Shown: positions 48,053 to 55,721 of the stretch, one piece after another
How positions within the stretch are numbered: position 1 is the stretch's first letter
Layout: each line of letters opens with the position of its first letter
Origin: Chloroflexota bacterium
GTDB taxonomy: Bacteria; Chloroflexota; Limnocylindria; Limnocylindrales; CSP1-4
Assembly: GCA_019637815.1 (NCBI GenBank)
Contig: JAHBUZ010000010.1
Span: 62,001-126,000, forward strand
Length of the DNA stretch: 64,000 nucleotides
Direction: 5' to 3'
Notes under the pieces: generated by a model
What the model saw: the letters and a program-made list of their open reading frames with translations, nothing else
The model's database searches: none
What the model was told of the DNA's origin: nothing
Made by a program: the position numbers and the translations under genes

Positions 48053-48897
48053 GGCGGGTGCGTGCGCTCCGCTGGCAGGACCTGGCGAGCCGTGGTGCGA
48101 CCCTGGTGATCCTGGCGGTGGCAGCCTTCGCCATCGCCGCACCCTTCCTGTGGATCTTCCGGGGTGCCTTCTCGCCCAGTGACGGCGAGCTGACCAGGCT
48201 GCCGCCCAGCCTGCCGGAGGCGCCCATCCTCGACAACTTCGGCAAGGTGTTCGACCAGGTGCCGTTCGGCAAGTTCGTGCTCAACTCGCTCATCGTCGCC
48301 GGGGCGGTCACGCTGGCCCAGCTGTTCACCTGCTCGACCGCCGCCTATGCGTTCGCTCGACTCCGTTTCCGGGGTCGGGACACCGCATTCGCGGTCGTCC
48401 TCGCCTCGATGATGATCCCGGTCCAGGTGACCATCGTGCCGCTGTTCCTGGTGATGTCGCGCCTCGGCCTGACCAACACCCTGTGGGCCCTCATCCTGCC
48501 GCCCATCTTCAGCGCGTTCGGGATCTTCTTCCTGCGCCAGCACCTCATGAGCATCCCGCGAGAGCTGGACGAGGCCGCGACCATCGACGGCGCAGGACAC
48601 GGGACGATCTACCTCCGGATCCTGCTGCCACTCACGGCTCCCGCGCTCGCGACCCTCGCCATCCTGTGTTTCACGTATTGGTGGAACGACCTGCTGCTGC
48701 CACTCGTCATGATCAACGACACGCAGACCCAGACGTTGCCAGCCGGCCTGGTCCTGCTGGCGGGCCGGTTCTCGACAGGATCACTCACGACGATCGCTGC
48801 GGGCATCACCATGGCCGTGGTGCCCGTGCTCGTCGTGTTCGTGGCGCTCCAGCGCTACATCGTCCAGTCCATCGCTGCGAGCGGCATGAAGCTGTGA
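48049..48897 (+). CDS. Sugar ABC transporter permease (MalG-like)
   Basis: A 282-residue partner permease with six helices and EAA motif LDEAATIDGAGHGTIYLRILLPLTAPALATLAI. The N-terminal arm and the YIVQSIAASGMKL ending are typical of MalG relatives. ATGA overlaps tie it to the preceding permease and, by GTGA, to the next gene. No ATPase gene is present in this cluster, so a shared MsmX/UgpC-type ATPase elsewhere is expected. Confidence 0.9.
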   Translation: MRRVRALRWQDLASRGATLVILAVAAFAIAAPFLWIFRGAFSPSDGELTRLPPSLPEAPILDNFGKVFDQVPFGKFVLNSLIVAGAVTLAQLFTCSTAAYAFARLRFRGRDTAFAVVLASMMIPVQVTIVPLFLVMSRLGLTNTLWALILPPIFSAFGIFFLRQHLMSIPRELDEAATIDGAGHGTIYLRILLPLTAPALATLAILCFTYWWNDLLLPLVMINDTQTQTLPAGLVLLAGRFSTGSLTTIAAGITMAVVPVLVVFVALQRYIVQSIAASGMKL

Positions 48898-49553
48898 CCG
48901 CGACGTGGACCACACCGGTCGATGCGTGGGCAGCGTTCGTATGGGCATGCCGGACGACGTGGCACGAGCTCCCCGCCGTCATGGGTCTCAGCCTCGTGTG
49001 GGTGCTGAGCGGGCTGCCGCTGGCGGCGTCCCTTGCGACCGGCGAGGGCTGGCTGGCGGCGCTGGCAGGGCTGCCGCTGCTCATCGGGACGACGGGGATG
49101 TTCGGCTCCTTCGCGAGGGTGGCGGACGGCGAGCCGGTGCGGATGCCGGGTCGCGACGGCTTCGATGTCTCGTTGGCGGGGATCGCGTGGCTGTGGGTCC
49201 TGGCGATCATCTGGATCGTCGGTGCCGGTGCGACGGGTGTCGTCGCGGCATCGATCCTGGGGGCGCTGGGTGTCCTCGTGCTGCCGCTGGCGTTCGGTTA
49301 CAGCGCGATCCGCCGCCGCCGCGGGTCGGCCGCGGTGCGTGCGGCGGTCGTGCTGGGGATCCTCAAGCCTGGCTTGGCGGTCACGCTCGCCGGTGCGTCC
49401 TGCCTCGCGGCGTTCGCATGCATCGCCAGCGCAGGGACGCTGCTCGTCGTCGGCCCTCCGCTGGCGATGCTCATGGCGTGCCGTGCGATCTGGCTGCTCG
49501 TGGAGCCAGCTGACGGCCAGACTGGCGTCAGGACCCCGCGTCCGGCTGACTGA
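48894..49553 (+). CDS. YesL/DUF624-like membrane protein
   Basis: A 219-residue protein with about six hydrophobic segments: TWHELPAVMGLSLVWVLSGLPLAAS, then LAALAGLPLLIGTTGMFGSFARVADGE and further helices. Its size and its place at the end of a sugar ABC operon suggest DUF624/YesL, found in many carbohydrate uptake clusters but of unproven role. The GTG start at 48894 overlaps the permease stop. Its last 26 bases overlap the convergent MMPL gene's 3' end. Confidence 0.55.
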   Translation: MTATWTTPVDAWAAFVWACRTTWHELPAVMGLSLVWVLSGLPLAASLATGEGWLAALAGLPLLIGTTGMFGSFARVADGEPVRMPGRDGFDVSLAGIAWLWVLAIIWIVGAGATGVVAASILGALGVLVLPLAFGYSAIRRRRGSAAVRAAVVLGILKPGLAVTLAGASCLAAFACIASAGTLLVVGPPLAMLMACRAIWLLVEPADGQTGVRTPRPAD

Positions 49554-51735
49554 CCGCTGTCGGAGCGGTCACCTCCACTGGCCGTGGCCCATCCCCCGAT
49601 CGGTCGAGCGCGGCGCCCTCCACGTCGATGCGGGGCAGGATCCGGTCGAGCCAGCGTGGCAGCCACCAGGCACGCTCGCCGGCGAGCGCCATCACCGCGG
49701 GCACGATGGTCATGCGCACCACGAACGCGTCCAGGAACACGGCCGTGGCGAGCGCGAAGCCGATGGGCTTGACGAACGCGTCCTCCGACAGGACGAAGCC
49801 CGCGAACACGCCGATCATGATGATGGCGGCCGCCGTGACGACCCGGGCGCCGTGCCCGAACCCGATGACCACCGCGTCCACGGGTGTCGCACCGTGGACG
49901 TGCTCCTCGCGCATGCGGGTGACGAGGAACACCTCGTAGTCCATGGCGAGGCCGAACACGACGCCGATGAGCAGGATGGGCAGCAGGCTCAGGATCGGCC
50001 CGGTCACGTGGACGCCCAGCAGCTCGGCGCCCCAGCCCCACTGGAACACGGCGACGATGACGCCGAAGGTCGCGATGACCGAGAGCACGAAGCCAAGGGT
50101 CGCCTTGATGGGCACGAGGATGGACCGGAACACGACCATCAGCAGCAGCATCGCGAGGCCGACCACGACCAGCAGATAGGGCAGCAGCGCGTCCGACATC
50201 TTCTGCGAGACATCGATGTTGAGGGCCGTCTGACCGGTCACGGCGAGCGTCGCGCCGGTATCGGCCTGGACGTCACCGCTGGAGGCACGGATCGCGCCGA
50301 CCAGGTCGGCGGTGGCCTCGGATGCGGGGCCGCTCGCGGGGATGACCGTGAGCATGGCGGTGTCGCCACCGGTGTCGAACGTGGGCGGTGTCACGAACAC
50401 GACGTCCGGGAGGGCCCGGATGGTATCCGCGGCAGTGGTCACCGCGGCCGGGGCATCGGTGCTGGCGGATGCATCGACCACGACCAGGAGGGGTCCGTTG
50501 ACGCCGGGCCCGAACGCGGTCGACACCAGCTCGTAGGCCTTCGCCTGGGTGCTCGCGGGGTCGGCGGACCCGTCGTCGGGGAGGCCCAGCCGGAGCGAGA
50601 GCGCAGGGAGGGCCACGATGAGCAGCCCCAGGATGGCCACTACCAGCACCGGCACCGGGCGCCCGGTGATGAGCGTCGACCAGCGATGGATCGGACCGCT
50701 CGGGGAGCCCTCGTCCTCCGGGTCGTGCTTGGGGCGCAGACGCATCCCGGCGAAACCGAGGAGCGCGGGGAGCAGCGTGAGGGCGATGAGCACGGCCACG
50801 ACGACCGTGAACGCGGCCGCGACGCCCATCTGGGTCAGGATCGGGATACCCACGACGGCCAGGGCGACGAGCGCGATGACCACCGTCGCACCCGCGAACA
50901 CGACCGCGGAGCCCGCCGTGGCGACGGCTCGTCCGGCGGCGTCCGCACCCGCGCGACCGATCGACAGCTCGTGGCGGTAGCGGGACACGATGAACAGGGC
51001 GTAGTCGATGCCGACCGCGAGGCCCAGCATGAGCGCGAGTGTCGTGGTCACCGATGCCATCTGGGTGAACGCGGAGGCGATGGCGACGACGCCGACCCCG
51101 ATGCCCACACCCAGGATCGCGGTGAGCAGCGGCAGCCCGGCGGCGATGAGCGAGCCGAGCGTGAGGAACAGGACCAACGCGGCGATGAGCACGCCGATGG
51201 CTTCCATGGCGCTGACCATGGGCAGCTGCTGGAGTGCCGTGCCGCCGATCTCCACGGTCAGACCCTGCGCGCGACCCTGCTCCGCGATGGCCAGCAGCGC
51301 ATCGCGTGCCTCATCGGAGACCGATCCCGCGGGAACCTCGTAGGTGACCTGTACCAGGCCGTAGCGCAGGTCCGGGCTGACCTGCTGGGTCTGCATCGGG
51401 TCGACCACGCTGAGGACCTGGGGTGCTGCTCGCAGCTGGGTCAGCAGCTCCTGCGCGCCACCCATGACGCTCGGGTCGAGGAGCGTGGAGCCTTCGGGCG
51501 CGCCGACCACGATCCGTGCGGTGGCGCCGTTGGCGGCCATCTGCGGGAACCGCTCGGACAGCACGTCGAGCGCGGCCTGCGCCTCCGTGCCCGGGATGCT
51601 GATGTCGTTGGAGGTCGGCTCGCTGAGGGTGGCGGCACCGACGCCCACCGCGAGGAGCAGCACCAGCCACACGGCGAGCGCGACGCGTCGCCCGGTGTAG
51701 ACCGACCGACCGAGCCGGTCGAGGAACGTTGCCAC
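49528..51735 (-). CDS. MMPL family RND-type transporter
   Basis: A 735-residue MMPL protein with two repeats of an outer loop plus about five helices. TM4-like signature LMLGLAVGIDYALFIVSRYRHELSIGRAGADAAGRAVATAG and its partner GVVFGLAMDYEVFLVTRMREEHVHGATPVDAVVIGFGHGARVVTAAA contain the conserved Asp-Tyr proton-relay pairs. Such pumps export lipids or drugs across the membrane. GTG at 51735 is preceded by AAGGAG at nine bases. It lies downstream of a TetR gene on the same strand and is its probable target. Confidence 0.9.
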   Translation of the reverse strand: MATFLDRLGRSVYTGRRVALAVWLVLLLAVGVGAATLSEPTSNDISIPGTEAQAALDVLSERFPQMAANGATARIVVGAPEGSTLLDPSVMGGAQELLTQLRAAPQVLSVVDPMQTQQVSPDLRYGLVQVTYEVPAGSVSDEARDALLAIAEQGRAQGLTVEIGGTALQQLPMVSAMEAIGVLIAALVLFLTLGSLIAAGLPLLTAILGVGIGVGVVAIASAFTQMASVTTTLALMLGLAVGIDYALFIVSRYRHELSIGRAGADAAGRAVATAGSAVVFAGATVVIALVALAVVGIPILTQMGVAAAFTVVVAVLIALTLLPALLGFAGMRLRPKHDPEDEGSPSGPIHRWSTLITGRPVPVLVVAILGLLIVALPALSLRLGLPDDGSADPASTQAKAYELVSTAFGPGVNGPLLVVVDASASTDAPAAVTTAADTIRALPDVVFVTPPTFDTGGDTAMLTVIPASGPASEATADLVGAIRASSGDVQADTGATLAVTGQTALNIDVSQKMSDALLPYLLVVVGLAMLLLMVVFRSILVPIKATLGFVLSVIATFGVIVAVFQWGWGAELLGVHVTGPILSLLPILLIGVVFGLAMDYEVFLVTRMREEHVHGATPVDAVVIGFGHGARVVTAAAIIMIGVFAGFVLSEDAFVKPIGFALATAVFLDAFVVRMTIVPAVMALAGERAWWLPRWLDRILPRIDVEGAALDRSGDGPRPVEVTAPTAVSQPDAGS

Positions 51736-51835
51736 GATGGGGATCTCCTTGTGGGTCGCTTGCAGTGGTCCCGACGGGTGTCTGGCGGATCGCGTCGGGT
51801 GGGTGGTCGGCCGCGTCAGGGTCGGCCGGGCGAGG

Positions 51836-52441
51836 TCAGCCGGGTGGCTGGAAGCCGGAGCGCAGGATGGCGAACGCCTCGTGGACCACGATGGCCTTGT
51901 CCGCCGGGTCGGTGATCTCCGTGGGGCAGTGGTCCATGGCCGTGAAGAGCGCCACGATCGCGGTCGTGGTGACGAGCGTCGGGTAGAGATCGCGGACCGG
52001 GTCCGTGCCGGTGCGTTCAGCGACCGGCCCCACGATCCGTTGGACCGCCTCGGCCACCAGCCGGTGCTGGTAGGCGATCATGGCCGGACTGGTCCAGAGC
52101 TGCCCGACCTGGGCGAGGGTGTCCTCTGGCACGGCCCGTTGGCCGGACGCGAGCCGCATCCAGACCTGCTCCAGCGAGTCCAGGACCGGCTCGCCCACGG
52201 GCCGTGCCTGGAGCTCCTCGGCGGCGTGGTCGAGGAGCGTCCGGAAGGGCGCGAGGAACGCCTCCTCCTTGGTCGCGAAGTAGTTGTGGAACGTGCGCAC
52301 GGACACGTTCGCGTCCCGGGCGATCGCTTCGGCTGTCACGGCGTCCGCACCGAGCTCGACCGCGAGCCGGAGGGCCGACTGCGTCAACGCGGTACGCGTC
52401 TCGGCCTTCTTGCGCTCCCGGAGCCCGGCGGTCTCGTCCAT
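51836..52441 (-). CDS. TetR family transcriptional regulator
   Basis: A 201-residue regulator. The N-terminal HTH is RTALTQSALRLAVELGADAVTAEAIARDANVSVRTFHNYFATKEEAFLAPF (residues 17-67); the rest is a helical ligand domain. Just upstream of its ATG at 52441 are two adjacent dyads at 52464-52495, likely its operator. It precedes the MMPL pump by 100 bases on the same strand, so repression of the pump by TetR and release by the pump's substrate is inferred. The C-terminal domain has some resemblance to the TetR_C of QacR-like regulators. Confidence 0.87.
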   Translation of the reverse strand: MDETAGLRERKKAETRTALTQSALRLAVELGADAVTAEAIARDANVSVRTFHNYFATKEEAFLAPFRTLLDHAAEELQARPVGEPVLDSLEQVWMRLASGQRAVPEDTLAQVGQLWTSPAMIAYQHRLVAEAVQRIVGPVAERTGTDPVRDLYPTLVTTTAIVALFTAMDHCPTEITDPADKAIVVHEAFAILRSGFQPPG

Positions 52442-52463
52442 GGCGTGGACGCTACCACGATCA

Positions 52464-52495
52464 TGCAGATGTCTGCAAGATTGCAGGTCTGTGCA
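52464..52495. promoter_or_regulatory. Tandem dyads, probable TetR operators
   Basis: TGCAGATGTCTGCA (52464-52477) is a dyad with a two-base centre, and TGCAGGTCTGTGCA (52482-52495) is a looser copy. Their spacing of 18 bp and placement 23-54 bases before the TetR start fit an autorepressor site with cooperative dimers. Confidence 0.65.
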
Positions 52496-52540
52496 CCAAA
52501 GGCGCTGGTCGTGGTCGCAGCACCGGTATCGGTCAGTGGC

Positions 52541-52586
52541 ACAACATCTGGGGTTGACGATGGCATCGCGACCCCATATCTTGTGT
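52541..52586 (+). promoter_or_regulatory. Promoter of the ribonucleotide reductase operon with candidate NrdR boxes
   Basis: TTGACG (52554-52559), a 17-bp spacer and TATCTT (52577-52582) make a good sigma-70-like promoter whose start would be just before the riboswitch. ACCCCATATCTTGTGT (52571-52586) overlaps the -10 and agrees at 13 of 16 positions with the NrdR-box consensus I recall (acaCwAtATaTwgtgt). A weaker match (8 of 16) begins exactly 30 bp upstream at 52541, the usual NrdR-box phasing. Confidence 0.6.
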
Positions 52587-52785
52587 CGACGTCGGTTCGC
52601 CCGGTCCCAACGGATCGGGCGTCGCAAGAGGGAACCCGGTCCGAAACCGGGACTGCCCCGCAGCGGTAGCCAGGAACGATCGTCGTCGGACCACTGGGTG
52701 GGATCACCCGGGAAGGGACGACGAGAGGACCCCGGTCCATCACGGACCGGTCGCCTGGGAGTCCGAAGACCTGCCGACCATCCGG
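52585..52785 (+). promoter_or_regulatory. Cobalamin (B12) riboswitch
   Basis: The classic cobalamin-aptamer blocks are present in order: GTCGG (P1 5' side, 52591-52595), AGAGGGAACCCGG, CCGAAACCGGGACTGCCCCG, CAGCGGTAGCCAGGAACG (near 52660-52678), the B12-box-like GGACCACTGGGT, the variable P9-P12 arm, and finally GGAGTCCGAAGACCTGCCGA (about 52758-52777), whose CCGAC pairs with the P1 5' strand. Downstream, CCCC-GCGA-GGGG and CGGGT/ACCCG stems could be the expression platform. It precedes nrdA by about 180 bases. In Streptomyces a similar switch turns off a class I reductase when B12 allows the class II enzyme to work. Confidence 0.93.
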
Positions 52786-52967
52786 CCCCGCGAGGGGTCG
52801 GGTGCCAACGACCCGGGTCTCCGAGGGGAGGCGGGCGGGATGCGTACGTCCCTGCGCGGCGTGTCGCTGTGTCCCACCGACCCTGGGCCCGAGTCTCGCT
52901 CGCGGGAGCGGGGGTCGGCCGTCTGGTCATGCCCTGCTGCCCGTCACATGGACGGAGGGTTCGGAGC

Positions 52968-55721
52968 ATGGCCATCGAGATCGAGGGCCGATCGGTCGCT
53001 CGACCGCGGATCGCGGTCCCTATCGGCGTGGGCGACGTCGCCGCGGCACCGGCGCTGACCCCCTCGGCTCCACCGCCGACCCCCTCGGCTCCACCGCCGA
53101 CCCTCATGGTCGTCAAGCGCGATGGCACGCGCGAGCCCTACGACGCCGACCGCATCAACCTCGCCATCGAGGCGGCGGCCGCGGATCTGCCGGACGCCAT
53201 CGCCAAGGTCACCCAGGTCGGCTCCGAGCTCGCGTTCACCCTGTTCGACGGCATCACCACCGAGCAGCTGGACGGCGCCGCCATCCAGGTCGCGCTCCAG
53301 AACGTCAAGGATGACCCGGACTTCGATGTCATCGCGGCGCGCCTCCTGCGCAAGACGCTCTACAAGCGGGTCCTGGGCGACTACACGACCGCGGACGAGC
53401 TGCGGACGCTGCACCGCGATCGCTTCCCGGACCTGGTCCGTGCAGGGGTGGCTGCGGGTCTCCTGGATGAGCGCCTGGGCACCTTGTTCGACCTTGACCG
53501 CCTGCGTGCGGCGCTCGATCCCGAGCGTGACGAGCTGCTGCGCTATATCGGCGTCACCACGATGCGCAACCGCTACATGATCTCCGCGCGCGACGGCGAG
53601 CTGCTGGAGGTGCCCGAGACGTTCTGGATGCGCGTCGCCATGGGTCTCGCGCTCACGGAGGCGGATCCGACCGCAATGGCGCTCGCGTTCTACGAGCGGA
53701 TGTCCCGCCTGGAGTACCTCGCGGCCGGCTCCACGCTCGTCAACGCGGGCACTGCCTACCCCCAGCTATCGAACTGCTTCGTGATGGAGATGCAGGACGA
53801 CATCGAGCACATCGCCAAGACCGTGCGCGACGTCATGTGGCTGACCAAGGGCACCGGTGGCATCGGCCTGTCCGTGACCAAGCTGCGCGCGGAGGGCTCG
53901 CCCATCCGGAGCAACAACACCACGTCCACCGGCCCCATCCCGTTCATGCACACCATCGATTCCACGCTGCGGGCCGTGTCCCGGGGTGGCAAGAAGTTCG
54001 GTGCGCTCGCCTTCTACATGGAGAACTGGCATCTCGACTTCCCGCAGTTCCTGGACCTGCGCCAGAACAGCGGTGACCCGTATCGACGGACGCGCACCGC
54101 CAACACCGCGGTCTGGATCTCCGACGAGTTCATGCGCCGGGTGCAGGAGGACGAGGACTGGTACCTGTTCGACCCGCTCGAGGTGCCGGACCTCACGGAG
54201 CTGTACGGGGCGGCCTTCACGCGACGCTATCGACAGTACGTGGGTATGGCACAGGAGGGCACGCTCCGGTCGTTCCAGCGCATCCGCGCCCGGGAGCAGC
54301 TCCACGCGATCCTGATGTCGCTCCAGACCACGTCCCACCCGTGGCTGACCTGGAAGGACACCATCAACCTGCGGGCGCTCAACGACAACACGGGCACTAT
54401 CCATCTCTCCAACCTGTGCACCGAGATCACGCTGCCCCAGGACCGGGACAACGTGTCCGTGTGCAACCTCGCGTCGGTCAACCTGGCACGCCACCTGGTG
54501 GACGAGGCGGTCGAGACGGCGCGACGCACGGGTGACCTGGACGACGCCATCGACTGGCCGGCGCTCGCGGCGACCACCCGCCTTGCGGTGCGCCAGCTGG
54601 ACGACCTCATCGATATCACCATCTCCACCGTAGCCGAGTCGGAGCACTCCAACGAGCGCAATCGCGCCGTGGGCCTGGGCATCATGGGCTTCACGGACAT
54701 CGTGGAGCGGCTCGGTCTCTCGTACGAGTCGGCGGCTGCCTACGGCCTCATCGACCGGGTGATGGAGCACATCAGCTGGCACGCCATCGATGCCAGCGCC
54801 GACCTCGCCCGGGAGCGCGGTGCCTATCCGAACTTCGAGGGCTCGGGCTGGTCCAAGGGCCTCGTGCCGCTCGACACGCTCGCCCGGACCGCCGAGGATC
54901 GAGGGCTGCCGATCGAGGTGGACATGTCCAGCCGTCTCGACTGGGACGCACTCCGCGTCAAGGTCGCGGGTGGCATGCGCAACGCGACGCTCATGGCCAT
55001 CGCGCCGACCGCGTCCATCGGTCTCGTCGCGGGGACCACGCCCGGGCTCGACCCCCAGTTCGCGCAGATCTTCAGCCGTACGACGAGCTCCGGCAAGTTC
55101 CTGGAGGTGAATCGCAACCTCGTCACCGACCTGCGACGCCTGGGGCTCTGGGAGCAGGTGCGTGAGGAGGTGCTCCGGGCGCAGGGGGACATCTCGGGCA
55201 TCGAGGTCATCCCGGATGACCTGAAGGCCGTGTATCGGACGTCGTTCCAGCTCTCGCCGTTCGCGTTCCTGGAGGTCGCGGCCCGCGCCCAGAAGTGGAT
55301 CGACCAGGCGATCAGCCGCAACATGTATCTCGAGACGCGCGACGTGGGTGAGATGGCGGCCATCTACAGCGCCGCGTGGCGGATGGGCGTCAAGACCACC
55401 TACTACCTCCACGTGAAGCCCCGCCACAAGGCGGAGCAGAGCACGGTCGCGGTCAACAAGGCGGCCGCGATCACCGCGGCACGGCCGGGTCGCAGCGGCT
55501 TTGGTTTCGCGGGGGCTCGTGCGGCGGCGGCACCGCTCTCCGCGGCGTCTCCTTCCGCAGCACTGCCCTCCGCGGCGTCGCCGTCCGCGGCCATGCCGCT
55601 CGTCGTCCCGGTCCAGCCCTCGGCACCGCCGGCACCAGCGCTCGCCATCGAGGTCCTCGACACGGCCGACACCTGCCCCACCGACCCCCAGGAGCGGCTC
55701 CAGTGCGAGGCCTGCCAGTGA
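52968..55721 (+). CDS. nrdA: Ribonucleoside-diphosphate reductase, large subunit (class I)
   Basis: A 917-residue class I R1 subunit that reduces ribonucleotides to deoxyribonucleotides. After a 45-residue Pro/Ala-rich leader, one ATP-cone occupies about 46-140 (LMVVKRDGTREPYDADRINLAIE). Catalytic residues: Cys270 in LSNCFVME and Cys499 in SVCNLASVNL (redox pair), thiyl Cys484 with Glu486 in LSNLCTEI. A low-complexity linker (4 x 15 bp) precedes the C-terminal CEACQ with two cysteines for thioredoxin exchange. GGAGGG eight bases upstream fixes ATG 52968. The stop overlaps the nrdB GTG. The long open frame on the opposite strand is a high-GC shadow. Confidence 0.93.
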   Translation: MAIEIEGRSVARPRIAVPIGVGDVAAAPALTPSAPPPTPSAPPPTLMVVKRDGTREPYDADRINLAIEAAAADLPDAIAKVTQVGSELAFTLFDGITTEQLDGAAIQVALQNVKDDPDFDVIAARLLRKTLYKRVLGDYTTADELRTLHRDRFPDLVRAGVAAGLLDERLGTLFDLDRLRAALDPERDELLRYIGVTTMRNRYMISARDGELLEVPETFWMRVAMGLALTEADPTAMALAFYERMSRLEYLAAGSTLVNAGTAYPQLSNCFVMEMQDDIEHIAKTVRDVMWLTKGTGGIGLSVTKLRAEGSPIRSNNTTSTGPIPFMHTIDSTLRAVSRGGKKFGALAFYMENWHLDFPQFLDLRQNSGDPYRRTRTANTAVWISDEFMRRVQEDEDWYLFDPLEVPDLTELYGAAFTRRYRQYVGMAQEGTLRSFQRIRAREQLHAILMSLQTTSHPWLTWKDTINLRALNDNTGTIHLSNLCTEITLPQDRDNVSVCNLASVNLARHLVDEAVETARRTGDLDDAIDWPALAATTRLAVRQLDDLIDITISTVAESEHSNERNRAVGLGIMGFTDIVERLGLSYESAAAYGLIDRVMEHISWHAIDASADLARERGAYPNFEGSGWSKGLVPLDTLARTAEDRGLPIEVDMSSRLDWDALRVKVAGGMRNATLMAIAPTASIGLVAGTTPGLDPQFAQIFSRTTSSGKFLEVNRNLVTDLRRLGLWEQVREEVLRAQGDISGIEVIPDDLKAVYRTSFQLSPFAFLEVAARAQKWIDQAISRNMYLETRDVGEMAAIYSAAWRMGVKTTYYLHVKPRHKAEQSTVAVNKAAAITAARPGRSGFGFAGARAAAAPLSAASPSAALPSAASPSAAMPLVVPVQPSAPPAPALAIEVLDTADTCPTDPQERLQCEACQ
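53057..53098. repeat. 21-bp perfect tandem duplication inside nrdA
   Basis: Two identical 21-bp units (53057-53077 and 53078-53098) encode the repeated T-P-S-A-P-P-P in the N-terminal leader of NrdA, before its ATP-cone. They are in frame, so the protein simply gains seven residues. Confidence 0.85.
55536..55595. repeat. 15-bp repeat, four copies, in the nrdA C-terminal linker
   Basis: Units at 55536, 55551, 55566 and 55581, close to CCCTCCGCGGCGTCG, encode a Ser-Ala-Ala-(Ser/Leu)-Pro linker between the catalytic core and the CEACQ tail. The tail must swing to deliver electrons, so a flexible linker is tolerated there. Confidence 0.8.

Noticed and set aside
49033-51915. 960-codon plus-strand frame across the MMPL gene
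   Set aside because: It is the complement of a well-supported transporter and reads as repetitive Asp/His/Glu/Arg sequence.
52840-53058. Leader peptide between riboswitch and nrdA
   Set aside because: A frame MRTSLRGVSLCPTDPG exists, but it has no conserved features and overlaps the nrdA start out of frame; the riboswitch already explains control.
53766-55427. Long open frame opposite nrdA (over 550 codons)
   Set aside because: It is a high-GC mirror frame of a conserved gene; its translation is rich in Arg, His and Val with no domain.
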